Shown piece after piece: positions 33,418-42,644 of a stretch of DNA of 64,000 nt. This DNA comes from Paraburkholderia dioscoreae. GTDB lineage: Bacteria; Pseudomonadota; Gammaproteobacteria; Burkholderiales; Burkholderiaceae. The stretch covers positions 2,046,001 through 2,110,000 of the forward strand of contig NZ_LR699553.1 in the NCBI RefSeq assembly GCF_902459535.1, in the 5' to 3' direction. Position 1 is the stretch's first letter. Each line of letters starts with the position of its first letter. The notes under the pieces were generated by a model, which was not told the origin of the DNA, searched no databases, and saw only the letters and a program-made list of their open reading frames with translations. Position numbers and translations under genes: made by a program.

Positions 33418-35355
33418 ATGCTCGATTTTTTCCGCAATCACAAACGCCTGATGATGTTCATGCTCATCCTCGTCATTGTGCCGGGGTTGGGTTTTGTGGG
33501 TATTCAGGGCTTCCGCGGCTTCTTTGACGAAAGTGCAAACGTCGCGAGCGTCAACGGTCACAAGATCACTCGCGCAGAATACGACGACGCAATGCGTCAG
33601 CAACTCGACCGCGCCCGTCAGATGCTCGGCGCGCAGTTCGACATGAAGTCGTTCGACACACCGGAGCGCCGCAGTCAGATGCTCGACGGTCTGATCGAGC
33701 AACGCGTGCTGGCCGACGAAACACAGCGCCTGCATCTGACCGCCTCCGACGACGCCGTGCGCCGTGTGCTGCTCAACGATCCGGTGATCTCGTCGCTGAA
33801 GAATCCTGATGGCACGATCGACGTCGACCGTTACAAGCAGTTGCTCGCCATGCAGGGCATGACGCCCGACCAGTACGACGAACGCGTGCGCTACAGCATC
33901 GCCACGCAGCAGTTGCCGGCCAGCATTCAAGGCAGCGCGTTCACGTCGAAGACGCTCGCGCAGCATTTGACCGAACTCGCTGAACAGCAGCGCGAAGTGC
34001 AGGGCATCGCGTTCCATCCACGCGACTACGCGGCAAAGGTGCAGCCCACGGACGCGCAACTGCAAGCGTATTACGACGCGCATCGCAACGATTTCGCCAC
34101 GCCGGCTACCGCCACGATCCAGTATCTCGTGATGTCGCCGGCAACGCTGGCCACGTCCGTTCAGCCGAGCGACGCCGATCTGAAAAAGTACTATGACGAC
34201 AACATTGCGCACTACCGCGTCGAGGGTCAGGTGCGTGCGAGCCACATCCTGATCGCGGCGCCGAAAGACGCGAGCGCGGCCGACAAGGCCAAGGCGAAGC
34301 AGAAGGCCGAGGAGTTGCTCGCACAGATCAAGGCGCATCCGGATCAGTTCGCGCAGCTCGCGCAGCAGAATTCGCAAGATCCGGGTTCGGCGTCGAAGGG
34401 CGGCGATCTGGGTTACTTCGGCCGCGGCATGATCGCAGGCGGCCAGGCGTTCGACGACGCTGTGTTCGCGTTGAAGAAAGACGAAGTCAGCGGCATTGTG
34501 CAGACCGACTTCGGCTATCACATCGTCAAGGTGACGGACGTGAAGCCGGCTATCACGAAGCCGTTCGACGAAGTGAAAGATCAGATCTCGAAAGACCTGA
34601 AGACGCAGTTGGCCAGCAAGGCTTTCACCGACGATTCCGAAGGCTTCACGTCGATCGTCTATGAAAAGGCGAAGAGTCTGCAGCCGGCTGCAGACAAGTA
34701 CAAGCTGCAATTGCAGACCGCCACGGTCACGCCGCAGCCGGACCCGAAGCTCGCGCCTGACAGCCCGCTGAACAACGCGAAGTTCCTCGCCGCGGTGTTC
34801 GCGAACGACGCGGTGACGGCGCGCAACAATACGCAAGCTATCGACGTCGGCGGCAACACGCTGATCGCGGCTCGCGTGACCGACTACAAAGCCGCAGCCG
34901 TGCCGTCGCTCGACGCTGTCAAGGACGCCGTGCGCCAGAAGGTCATCGCGGTTCAGTCGAACGAAGCGGCTCACAAAGACGGAGCGGCCAAACTCGCCGA
35001 TTTCGAAAAGTCGAAGTCAACCGCAGGCTTCTCTTCGCCGCTGAAGGTGTCGCGTAACGACGCGCAGGGCGTGCCGCCGGCCGCGTTGAGTGCAATCTAC
35101 AAGGCAGACGCGCAGAAATTGCCGGCCTATGTCGGTGTGGACCTCGGTGACGACGGCTATGCGATCTATCGTGTGAACGCGGTGGTGGCGGGTACGACGG
35201 TGGATCCGCAACGTCTGGCTGCGGCGCAGCAACAGATCGCGCAGGTCGATGCGCAGTCCGAAGCAGAGGCGTATCTCGAAGCGCTGCGCGCGCGTTCGAA
35301 GGTGAAGTTCTACGGCTCGCTCGATAGCAGCAACGCGCAGGCGAGCAGCGAGTAA
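33418..35355 (+). CDS. ppiD: Periplasmic folding chaperone PpiD (SurA_N/parvulin)
   Basis: A 645-residue inner-membrane-anchored periplasmic chaperone near the Sec translocon. One N-terminal membrane helix (about 11-35, LMMFMLILVIVPGLGFVGIQ), a SurA-like chaperone domain (NGHKITRAEYDDAMRQQLDRA, LIEQRVLADETQRLHL), a parvulin domain at about 265-365 (VRASHILIAAPKDASAADKA, SQDPGSASKGGDLGYFGRG, FGYHIVKVTDVK) and a C-terminal chaperone lobe. The parvulin domain keeps the family core; whether it is active is unknown. Ends at a strong terminator. Confidence 0.93.
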   Translation: MLDFFRNHKRLMMFMLILVIVPGLGFVGIQGFRGFFDESANVASVNGHKITRAEYDDAMRQQLDRARQMLGAQFDMKSFDTPERRSQMLDGLIEQRVLADETQRLHLTASDDAVRRVLLNDPVISSLKNPDGTIDVDRYKQLLAMQGMTPDQYDERVRYSIATQQLPASIQGSAFTSKTLAQHLTELAEQQREVQGIAFHPRDYAAKVQPTDAQLQAYYDAHRNDFATPATATIQYLVMSPATLATSVQPSDADLKKYYDDNIAHYRVEGQVRASHILIAAPKDASAADKAKAKQKAEELLAQIKAHPDQFAQLAQQNSQDPGSASKGGDLGYFGRGMIAGGQAFDDAVFALKKDEVSGIVQTDFGYHIVKVTDVKPAITKPFDEVKDQISKDLKTQLASKAFTDDSEGFTSIVYEKAKSLQPAADKYKLQLQTATVTPQPDPKLAPDSPLNNAKFLAAVFANDAVTARNNTQAIDVGGNTLIAARVTDYKAAAVPSLDAVKDAVRQKVIAVQSNEAAHKDGAAKLADFEKSKSTAGFSSPLKVSRNDAQGVPPAALSAIYKADAQKLPAYVGVDLGDDGYAIYRVNAVVAGTTVDPQRLAAAQQQIAQVDAQSEAEAYLEALRARSKVKFYGSLDSSNAQASSE

Positions 35356-35369
35356 AATCGCGCAAACGC

Positions 35370-35400
35370 AAAAAAGCCCCGCAATTTGCGGGGCTTTTTT
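35370..35400 (+). terminator. Intrinsic terminator between convergent ppiD and lipoprotein genes
   Basis: AAAAAGCCCCGCAA with a two-base loop and TGCGGGGCTTTTTT: A and T tracts on both sides make it suitable for both converging genes. Confidence 0.92.
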
Positions 35401-35444
35401 GCGTTTGACGAGTGCAAGCTCGTCAAACGGTTTGCAGCAGCGCG

Positions 35445-35786
35445 TTACAGGCAGCCGCTGATTGCACTGGTGGCGTCGCTGCCCGCAGCGCCGTTCCCAC
35501 GAAAGCCGACCCACGTACCCTTGCCGGTGTACGAAGGGCGCACGACAGCGGCGGCGCCGTTAGGCGGCTGCTGACCTGGAACATACACATCCATGGCTTG
35601 ATCGTTAGCCAACGTGTCTTGCGACACGACTTGTTGCTGCGAGCTGTCTGCCCACTTCTGCGCGATGCAGGTGGCAACAGCCTTCGGCGGTTGCTGGCTT
35701 TGACCAACGGACTGAACGCCAGCAGGGGGTTGAGCGGCGCAGGCAGAAATTGCCACGGTCAAAGCGATTAACGGTAAATATTTCAC
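35445..35786 (-). CDS. Small predicted lipoprotein
   Basis: A 113-residue protein with a lipoprotein signal MKYLPLIALTVAISACAAQP (ISAC lipobox, Cys16). The mature part has SVGQSQQPPKAVATCIAQKWAD and VVRPSYTGKGTWVGFRGN, plus a Cys near the C-terminus that could pair with the one in ATCIAQK. Such small lipoproteins are frequent in this family, function unknown. Confidence 0.7.
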   Translation of the reverse strand: MKYLPLIALTVAISACAAQPPAGVQSVGQSQQPPKAVATCIAQKWADSSQQQVVSQDTLANDQAMDVYVPGQQPPNGAAAVVRPSYTGKGTWVGFRGNGAAGSDATSAISGCL

Positions 35787-35904
35787 GTTATCTCCTCAAA
35801 AGTCGCTCAAAATCGAGCCGGGTTACACGGGATTACGAAAGTGTCGGATAGACCTTACCGATCCGTGTTCCCGAAGTTCTGGAAACAAGTTGTTAGCAGT
35901 CTTT

Positions 35905-36579
35905 TCAGTGCGGCGAACTTGTACGAAGAAGTGGCTTGATTGCAGGCCACACGTTGTTGAGTAGCACTGGCTGTGCCTGCTGGGTGGGATGAATCTGATC
36001 GGCCTGGAACATGTCAGGCTTGTCGGCAATGCCGGCGAGCAGGAACGGCACGAGCGACACGCGCAGTTGTTTTGACAACTCGCCGTACAGACCGTGGAAC
36101 TTTTGCGTATAGTCCGGGCCGTAATTAGGCGGCACATACATGCCCACCAGTACCACCTTTGCGTGACCTTGCTGAGCCTGCTCGATGATCGTGCGCAGGT
36201 TGTCTTCGGTAGTGGAAAGCGGCACGCCACGCAGCGCGTCGTTGGCGCCGAGTTCGACGATCACGATGCTCGGCTTCAACCGCTGCATGAGCGCAGGCAA
36301 GCGGGCCCGTCCGCCGCTCGTGGTGTCGCCGCTGATGCTTGCATTGGCGACGCTATAATCGATTCGCTCGTCGGTGAGGCGCTGGCGCATCAAGGCAACC
36401 CAGCCAGTGTCAAGGGGCAGGCCGTATTCGGCGGAGATGCTGTCGCCGAGCACGACGATCACAGGCTTGGCCGGTTCGGGCGCATTGGCGGCCCGCGCCG
36501 CGAAGCTCGCTGAAAACAGGGCGGCTGCCATCACGGCGCACCCGCATGCCGTTGTCAGCGCCGTGGCGCGAGGCGTCAT
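35905..36579 (-). CDS. tesA: Multifunctional acyl-CoA thioesterase/arylesterase TesA (GDSL)
   Basis: A 224-residue SGNH hydrolase exported to the periplasm (signal peptide up to about residue 30, FSASFAARA). Blocks: GDSISAEYGLPLDTGWV (nucleophile Ser), SISGDTTSGGRARL (Gly), VELGANDALRG (Asn) and FQADQIHPTQQAQ (Asp-His). ATG at 36579 gives a normal signal peptide; an in-frame ATG at 36609 would overlap the ybbA start on the other strand. Divergent tesA/ybbA pairing also occurs in E. coli. Confidence 0.9.
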   Translation of the reverse strand: MTPRATALTTACGCAVMAAALFSASFAARAANAPEPAKPVIVVLGDSISAEYGLPLDTGWVALMRQRLTDERIDYSVANASISGDTTSGGRARLPALMQRLKPSIVIVELGANDALRGVPLSTTEDNLRTIIEQAQQGHAKVVLVGMYVPPNYGPDYTQKFHGLYGELSKQLRVSLVPFLLAGIADKPDMFQADQIHPTQQAQPVLLNNVWPAIKPLLRTSSPH

Positions 36580-36607
36580 GTCACGCACTTTCAACCTACG
36601 CTTCACC

Positions 36608-37294
36608 ATGCTAAACAAAACTGATCCAGTCATTGAAGTGCGGGGTTTGTGCAAGAAGGTTAAGGATGCAACGGGCGAACTGACGATTCTCGACGACATC
36701 GATCTTGCTATCGCTGCCGGCAGCAGTGTGGCGATTGTCGGTGCGTCCGGGTCGGGCAAGTCTACGCTGCTGGGCTTGCTCGCAGGATTGGACAGCGCGA
36801 GTTCGGGCTCGGTTCGGCTACTCGGTCGCGAACTCGGTGAACTGAACGAAGACGAGCGCGCCGCGTTACGCAGCGGCTCGGTCGGTTTCGTGTTTCAGTC
36901 GTTTCAACTGATGCCGCATCTGACCGCGCTCGAAAACGTCACGCTGCCGCTGGAACTGCAAGGCGGTATCAGTACCCGCGAGGCCGCAACGCGTGCGCGC
37001 GGCTTGCTGGAGCAAGTGGGACTCGGCAAGCGTACCGGTCATTATCCGAAGCTGCTGTCCGGTGGCGAACAGCAACGCGTGGCGCTGGCGCGCGCGTTCG
37101 TCACGCATCCGGCTATCCTGTTCGCCGACGAGCCGACCGGCAGTCTCGATGCCGCCACCGGTCACGCGGTGATCGATCTGATGTTCGAGATGAATCGCGC
37201 GAACGGTGCCACGTTGATTCTCGTCACGCATGACATCGAACTGGCACGCCGCTGCGATACGACGGTGACGATCGAGGCGGGTCGTCTTGTGTGA
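36608..37294 (+). CDS. ybbA: ABC transporter ATP-binding protein, YbbA type
   Basis: A 228-residue ABC ATPase of the LolD/MacB group. Walker A VGASGSGKSTLLGLLAG, Q-loop FVFQSFQLMPHLTALENV, signature LLSGGEQQRVALARAFVTHP, Walker B AILFADEPTGSLD and the H-loop VTHD. The ATG at 36608 touches the divergent tesA start region. The usual partner, an FtsX-type permease (YbbP), does not follow; the next gene is pgi on the opposite strand, so the ATPase is orphaned here or uses a permease encoded elsewhere. Confidence 0.9.
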   Translation: MLNKTDPVIEVRGLCKKVKDATGELTILDDIDLAIAAGSSVAIVGASGSGKSTLLGLLAGLDSASSGSVRLLGRELGELNEDERAALRSGSVGFVFQSFQLMPHLTALENVTLPLELQGGISTREAATRARGLLEQVGLGKRTGHYPKLLSGGEQQRVALARAFVTHPAILFADEPTGSLDAATGHAVIDLMFEMNRANGATLILVTHDIELARRCDTTVTIEAGRLV

Positions 37295-37458
37295 GAGCGG
37301 GACACCGCGATTCTTGAGCGTCGCAGCCAAAGCCAGGCGGACCACAAGGGCCCGCTTTTTCAATCCGGCTCGCCTCGCCGGCAGATGAACGCGCCAATCC
37401 GGTTCAGCGCAGATTCAGCATAGACTCAGCGGCGCGAACCACCGCGCCGCTGACATGG

Positions 37459-39081
37459 TCACTTCTTCAACGCGGCGCGTGCCCGCGCGATCAACGCAGA
37501 CGTCGACGAGTCATGCTTTTTCTCATCGACACTCGGCGCCGTCAGATCAGCCTCCACCACTTTGCCGAGAATCTTGCCCAACTCCACGCCCCATTGATCG
37601 AACGGATTGATGTCCCACACCGACGCCTGCACCAGCACCTTGTGCTCGTACAACGCGATCAAAGCGCCGAGCGAACGCGCGGTCAGTGCGTCGACCAGCA
37701 GCGTGCTGGTCGGGCGATTCCCCGGAAACACCAGGTGCGGCGCCAGTTCCGGCTTGTCCGCGCCGGCCACTTTCTTCGCTTCCTCGAGCGTGCGGCCGAG
37801 CATTAGCGCCTCGCTCTGCGCGAAGCAGTTGGCGAGCAGCTTCGGATGATGACTGACGAGCGGATGCTCCGGCGTCAACACGGCGATGAAATCGATCGGC
37901 ACGATCGTGGGACCCTGATGCAGCATCTGGAAGAACGCATGTTGACCGTTCGTGCCCGGTTCGCCCCACGTCACGGCGGCGGTCGGATAGTCGACCATTA
38001 CGCCGTCGAGCCGCGCTGACTTGCCGTTGCTCTCCATTTCGAGCTGCTGCAGATACGACGGCAGAAAATGCAGCGCTTCCGAATACGGCGCGACCAGATA
38101 GCTTTGCGAGCCGAAGAAGTTGCGATACCAGATGCCGATCATGCCGAGCAGCACCGGCAGATTCTTATCGAGCGGCGCGTTGCGGAAATGCTGGTCCATC
38201 TCGTTGGCGCCGGCGAGCAGTTCGCCGAACTGCTGCGGTCCGATCGCGATCATGATCGACAGACCCACCGCCGACCACAACGAGTAACGCCCGCCAACCC
38301 AGTCCCACATCTCGAACACGTTCTCTTTCGCGATGCCGAACTTGACTACTTCCGCGGGATTGGCCGACACGCCGACGAAGTGTTTCGCCAGCGCGCTTTC
38401 CGGGCAGCCTTTCTCGACGAACCAGTCGCGCAGCGAGCGCGCGTTGGTCATGGTTTCGAGCGTGGTGAAGGTCTTGGAGACGATGATCGCGAGCGTTTCT
38501 TCCGGATCGATCTGCTGCATCACGTTGTACAGATCGGCGCCGTCGACGTTCGACACGAAATGCGTGGTGATCTCCGGCGTGGCCAGATGATGCAGCGCGT
38601 GCACGACCATCTTCGGTCCGAGGTCCGAACCGCCGATGCCGATGTTCACCACGTAGCGGATCCGCTTGCCGGTATAGCCTTTCCACTCGCCGCTGCGCAC
38701 CTGGTCGGCGAAGGCGGCCATTCTGGCGCGCTCGGCCTGCACCTGGTCGTAGAACGGCGCTTTCGGATCAGTGGCGCGCAGTGCCGTGTGCAGTGCCGCG
38801 CGGCCCTCGGTCGGGTTGACGACTTCACCCGCGAACATCGCGTCGCGGCGCGTCTCGACGCCGGCTTCGCGCGCGAGTTGCACGAGCAGCTTCAGTGTTT
38901 CGTCGGTGATGCGGTTCTTCGAGAAATCGGCCGCGAGACCGCCGCCCGCGAACGCAAAGCGCTCGGCACGGGTAGGGGCGGGATCGTTCTCGGGGGCGAA
39001 CCAGTCGCGCATGTGCGCATCGCGAATCTTTTCGTAATGCGTTTGCAGCGAGGACCAGGAGGGGAGCGAGTTCTGCGTCAT
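37459..39081 (-). CDS. pgi: Glucose-6-phosphate isomerase
   Basis: A 540-residue cytosolic enzyme interconverting glucose 6-phosphate and fructose 6-phosphate. Signatures: VVNIGIGGSDLGPKMVVHAL, IIVSKTFTTLETMTNA (phosphate-binding), WDWVGGRYSLWSAVGL with the active-site region, and NPFDQWGVELGKILGK near the C-terminus with the catalytic Lys region. Length is standard. Single gene with flanking intergenic gaps. Confidence 0.96.
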   Translation of the reverse strand: MTQNSLPSWSSLQTHYEKIRDAHMRDWFAPENDPAPTRAERFAFAGGGLAADFSKNRITDETLKLLVQLAREAGVETRRDAMFAGEVVNPTEGRAALHTALRATDPKAPFYDQVQAERARMAAFADQVRSGEWKGYTGKRIRYVVNIGIGGSDLGPKMVVHALHHLATPEITTHFVSNVDGADLYNVMQQIDPEETLAIIVSKTFTTLETMTNARSLRDWFVEKGCPESALAKHFVGVSANPAEVVKFGIAKENVFEMWDWVGGRYSLWSAVGLSIMIAIGPQQFGELLAGANEMDQHFRNAPLDKNLPVLLGMIGIWYRNFFGSQSYLVAPYSEALHFLPSYLQQLEMESNGKSARLDGVMVDYPTAAVTWGEPGTNGQHAFFQMLHQGPTIVPIDFIAVLTPEHPLVSHHPKLLANCFAQSEALMLGRTLEEAKKVAGADKPELAPHLVFPGNRPTSTLLVDALTARSLGALIALYEHKVLVQASVWDINPFDQWGVELGKILGKVVEADLTAPSVDEKKHDSSTSALIARARAALKK

Positions 39082-39314
39082 AGCGTCCGTCTAACCAAGG
39101 GGCACGAAGAAAGGCGCGCGCGTGAAGCGCTGCCGAGGATGATGCAACGATGCTGTTAGAGCGATGCCGCGCAGCCGGGTTCGCTGCGGTTGACGACGAA
39201 ACTTCGCCGTCAACCGGACTGGCTCCGATGCGCAGCGCAGTCAGTCAGTATAACGGCGTTGCGTGACAGCGGGCAGCGGTTTGGAGGCGCCGCCATAGGT
39301 TGGGACGAACGCTT

Positions 39315-40904
39315 TCAGCACTCCGCCGCCGGATAGAACAGACGGTTCAGCAAGGTGCGCACCATCGGCGCCAGTTCGCCCGCGGTCAGGCCGGCGGGGC
39401 CGTGGCCTTGCGCGCTCAACGTGTCGGCGGCGAGGCCGTGCAGATAGACGCCCGCGAGCGCCGCTTCGTAGCGCGGCAGACGCTGCGCGAGCAGGGCGCC
39501 GATGATGCCGCCGAGCACGTCGCCGGTGCCGCCCGTCGCGAGCGCGGCGTTGCCGGTCGGATTGATCGCAAGGCGGCCGTCCGGTGCCGCGACGACCGTG
39601 CCGGTGCCTTTCAGGACCACTACGCTGGCAAAGCGCGCGGCGAGCGCGCGCGCCGCGGTGAGGCGGTCGCGCTGCACGCCCGGCGCGTCGGTGCCGAGCA
39701 GGCGCGCGGCTTCGAGCGGATGTGGGGTGAGGATGCACGGATCGCCTTGCACGCCGCGCGCGGTGACTTCGGCGGCGAGCGCGGGGTCTTTCGCGATCAG
39801 GTTCAACGCGTCCGCGTCGAACAGCTTGGGCACGTCGAGGTGCAGCACGTCGTGCATCACCCGCGTGGCGCGCTCGCGATGACCCATGCCGCAGCCGACT
39901 GCGAGCGCGTCCATGTGATCGAGCGGCAGATCGTCGATCGCATGCAGCATGAGTTCGGGATGCGGCGGATCGTAGGGCGGCGCGCCTTCCCCCAGTAGCG
40001 CGACGTGCACCTTGCCCGCGCCGGTGTAAAGCGCGGCGCGCGAAGCGAGAATCGGCGCGCCGCACATGCCGGTGTCGCCGCCGACCACGGCAAGGCTGCC
40101 GAAGCTGCCCTTGTTGGTCGCGAAATCGCGCGGCGGCAGGAAGGCGGCGAAGAGCTCGGGCGCGTTGAGCTGCACGGCCGTGCGGCCGCTGGTGTCGACG
40201 CCGATCGGCGCGACGGTGACGGCGCCCGCGAGGTCGCGGCCTTGCGCGGTAAACAACCCCGGCTTGGCGCCGATGAAGGTGATCGTATGGGTGGCATGGA
40301 CGGCGCCGCCGTCGCCATTGCCCACCGCCATGCCGGTGTCGCTGTCGAGACCGCTCGGCACGTCGAGCGCCAGCACGCCGCCTTTGCGGGGGCGTGCTTT
40401 GGTCCGTTGCGAGAGCCGGCGGGCGACGTCCGCGAACACCCCTTCGAGCGGACGTGTCAGGCCGATGCCGAACATGCCGTCCACGAGCCACGTGTAGTCG
40501 TCCAGCGCGGCGGGCGCCGCGGCGCTGATCGCGACGCCCGCCGCGCGGGCCGTGTCGAGAGCCCAGCGGGCGTCGTCCGGTTTCACTTCGACGGGCATGC
40601 ACAATTCCACAGCGATGCCGGCTTTGTGCAGTTCCGTGGCAAGCACCAGCGCGTCGCCGCCATTGTTGCCCGGCCCGGCGATGAGCCACACCTTGTGCCG
40701 CGATTTTTCGATCGAGGTATCGCGGGTGATCTGCTCCTGCAGGAAACTCGCCGCGGATTTGCCGGCGCGAGACATCAGCGTGTGCTTCGGCAGCGCTGTC
40801 TGCGCCTGAGATTCGGCGATCCGCAGGTCGGTCAGCGTCAGTAAAGGCAAGGCGCGATTGTGCGGGCTGATTAGCGTCGGCGGCGTGTGGTCGGCTTCTG
40901 TCAT
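39315..40904 (-). CDS. nnr: Bifunctional NAD(P)HX epimerase/dehydratase
   Basis: A 529-residue fusion that repairs hydrated NADH/NADPH. The N-terminal YjeF_N epimerase domain (about 25-240) has VWLIAGPGNNGGDALVLATE and DYTWLVDGMFGIGLTRPLEG; the C-terminal ribokinase-like ADP-dependent dehydratase (about 250-520) has GSLAVVGGDTGMCGAPILA, DPCILTPHPLEAARLLG and NAALATGGTGDVLGGIIGALL. Fusion order matches E. coli YjeF/Nnr. Confidence 0.94.
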   Translation of the reverse strand: MTEADHTPPTLISPHNRALPLLTLTDLRIAESQAQTALPKHTLMSRAGKSAASFLQEQITRDTSIEKSRHKVWLIAGPGNNGGDALVLATELHKAGIAVELCMPVEVKPDDARWALDTARAAGVAISAAAPAALDDYTWLVDGMFGIGLTRPLEGVFADVARRLSQRTKARPRKGGVLALDVPSGLDSDTGMAVGNGDGGAVHATHTITFIGAKPGLFTAQGRDLAGAVTVAPIGVDTSGRTAVQLNAPELFAAFLPPRDFATNKGSFGSLAVVGGDTGMCGAPILASRAALYTGAGKVHVALLGEGAPPYDPPHPELMLHAIDDLPLDHMDALAVGCGMGHRERATRVMHDVLHLDVPKLFDADALNLIAKDPALAAEVTARGVQGDPCILTPHPLEAARLLGTDAPGVQRDRLTAARALAARFASVVVLKGTGTVVAAPDGRLAINPTGNAALATGGTGDVLGGIIGALLAQRLPRYEAALAGVYLHGLAADTLSAQGHGPAGLTAGELAPMVRTLLNRLFYPAAEC

Positions 40905-41031
40905 GGCTAGGCTCGGCGGTTCACCTGGAGCGAGGTGAGAAAGCTTGGGAATCGCTATGGTAGTGCCGATAGGTGCCCGGCGGGGTCTCTTGCGGACAGC
41001 GTGTGCACGGGGCCCGCCCGAGGGACGGCCA

Positions 41032-41067
41032 AAAAACAGAAGGCCCCTTCCGTTATCGGCGGGGCCT
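41032..41067 (-). terminator. Intrinsic terminator after dadA (reverse strand)
   Basis: Read on the reverse strand: AGGCCCC, 13-nt loop, GGGGCCT, then TCTGTTTTTT. It lies 12 bp beyond the dadA stop. Confidence 0.82.
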
Positions 41068-41078
41068 CGGGATTGGTT

Positions 41079-42377
41079 TTAACGGAAGCGATCCGCGCGC
41101 AGGGCGGCCAGCGTGTCCGCAGGAAGGTCCGGCGTGCCGCCCGAAATCAGATCGGCAAGCAGTTTGCCCGATCCGCAGGCGAGGCCCCAACCCGCAGGGC
41201 CGTGACCGATATTGACGAAAAGGCGCGGATGGAGCGCATTGCCGATCACCGGCAAGCCGTCCGGCGACAGCAGTTTGACGCCTTCCCACGGCAAAGCCGC
41301 CGAGATCCGCGCGGCGCCCGGAATCCAGTCGTGCGTGGCCTGGCCGAGCAGCGCGAGGGCTTCTTTCGTCACCGCTTCGCCCAGCGGCTTGTCGATCTGG
41401 CCAGCGCTTTGCAGAACCGCGCCGCCCGCGATCCGCAGACGATGGTTCATCCGGCTGATCGCGATCCGCTTCACCGCGTCCACGATCGCGACGTGAGGCG
41501 CGCATTCCTCATGCGCGATCGGTGCGACCAGCGTATGCAGGCGCAGCGGATGCAGCGGCAGCCGCAAGCCGAGGCGCTCCAGCAGCGGCAGGCTGCCGTG
41601 GCCCGCGGCCACGACTACCGCATCGGCGTGGATCACGTCCACTTCGCGCGAGCGGGATGCCGTGCCCGGCCGCGGCGCCAGCTCTACCGCGGCGCGCTGG
41701 CCTTCCAGGCGGACCGACGAGACTTCGCAGCCCAGCATGAACTGGACGTCGCCCTGCGTATCCAGCGTCTGCTTGATCAGCTTCGTGAACAGCGGGCAGT
41801 TGGCTGTGCGCTCCTGGTCGAACAGCACGCCGCCGGCGAATTCCGGCTCGGTGCGCACGGAATGCTCGAACGCGGCGCATTGTTCCGGGGTCAACTCGTG
41901 GTGCGGCACTTCGAAGAGCCGCAGCAGCCCGAGGGCCGGCCGCAACTGCTGCCACTCCTGTTCGGAACGGACCAGGTAGAGCACGCCGCTCGCCTGTTCG
42001 AACTCGAGCCCGAAGCGTGCTTCCATGTCCGTCATGGTTTCGCGCGACAGCTCGATCAGCGGCCGCAGCAGTCCGTATTGGTGGCCGAACGCGTTGGGTT
42101 CCTGCAGCTCGGCGAGCTGTTTGACCAGCTGGCGCACCGGCCCGTTGAAACCGGCTTTGTTGACTATGCCGTTTTTGGCGTTCTGACGGCTGGCCATGAA
42201 AGTCGGGCCGAACCAGACGTCCAGCGGGGTCGGCAGGACGGTGCCGCTGTGTCCATAGGTCGCGCCCTGCGCGACAGTGGCGTGGCGCTCGACGACGCAT
42301 ACCCGGTGGCCGGCCGCGCGCAGTTGATAAGCGGTGGCGACGCCCGCAATCCCGCCGCCGATGACGATGACATCCAT
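41079..42377 (-). CDS. dadA: D-amino acid dehydrogenase, DadA-like
   Basis: A 432-residue FAD oxidoreductase (DAO family) that deaminates D-amino acids to keto acids and passes electrons to the respiratory chain. The N-terminal FAD-binding Rossmann motif is VIVIGGGIAGVATAYQLRAAGHRVCVVER; GHSGTVLPTPLDVWFGP and HADAVVVAAGHGSLPLLERLG follow; the C-terminal flavin motif is LFVNIGHGPAGWGLACGSGKLLADLISG. Length is as in DadA. Substrate range cannot be told from sequence; other DAO-type enzymes are possible. Confidence 0.82.
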   Translation of the reverse strand: MDVIVIGGGIAGVATAYQLRAAGHRVCVVERHATVAQGATYGHSGTVLPTPLDVWFGPTFMASRQNAKNGIVNKAGFNGPVRQLVKQLAELQEPNAFGHQYGLLRPLIELSRETMTDMEARFGLEFEQASGVLYLVRSEQEWQQLRPALGLLRLFEVPHHELTPEQCAAFEHSVRTEPEFAGGVLFDQERTANCPLFTKLIKQTLDTQGDVQFMLGCEVSSVRLEGQRAAVELAPRPGTASRSREVDVIHADAVVVAAGHGSLPLLERLGLRLPLHPLRLHTLVAPIAHEECAPHVAIVDAVKRIAISRMNHRLRIAGGAVLQSAGQIDKPLGEAVTKEALALLGQATHDWIPGAARISAALPWEGVKLLSPDGLPVIGNALHPRLFVNIGHGPAGWGLACGSGKLLADLISGGTPDLPADTLAALRADRFR

Positions 42378-42644
42378 GTTCTGATTCGATTTGCCGACGG
42401 GACGCCGAAGCGGCGCATTCCCGTTGAGCGTGACATGCGGCGCGTTGCCCGGCCTGACGAGGCCGCTCGCGCCGATCTGGTGAAAGGGCGAATGATAGCA
42501 GTCAATCCGCCGGCGCGGCCACGCGGGCCGCGTGCAGGCCCGGCCGCGGCGGAGCGCAACTCGAAGGGACGGGAGCGCGCGGGGTGCGGCGCCGTCCTTC
42601 GTGGTCCGTCGTGAGCGCGGCGAATGCGGGTTCCGCTCAGAGGC

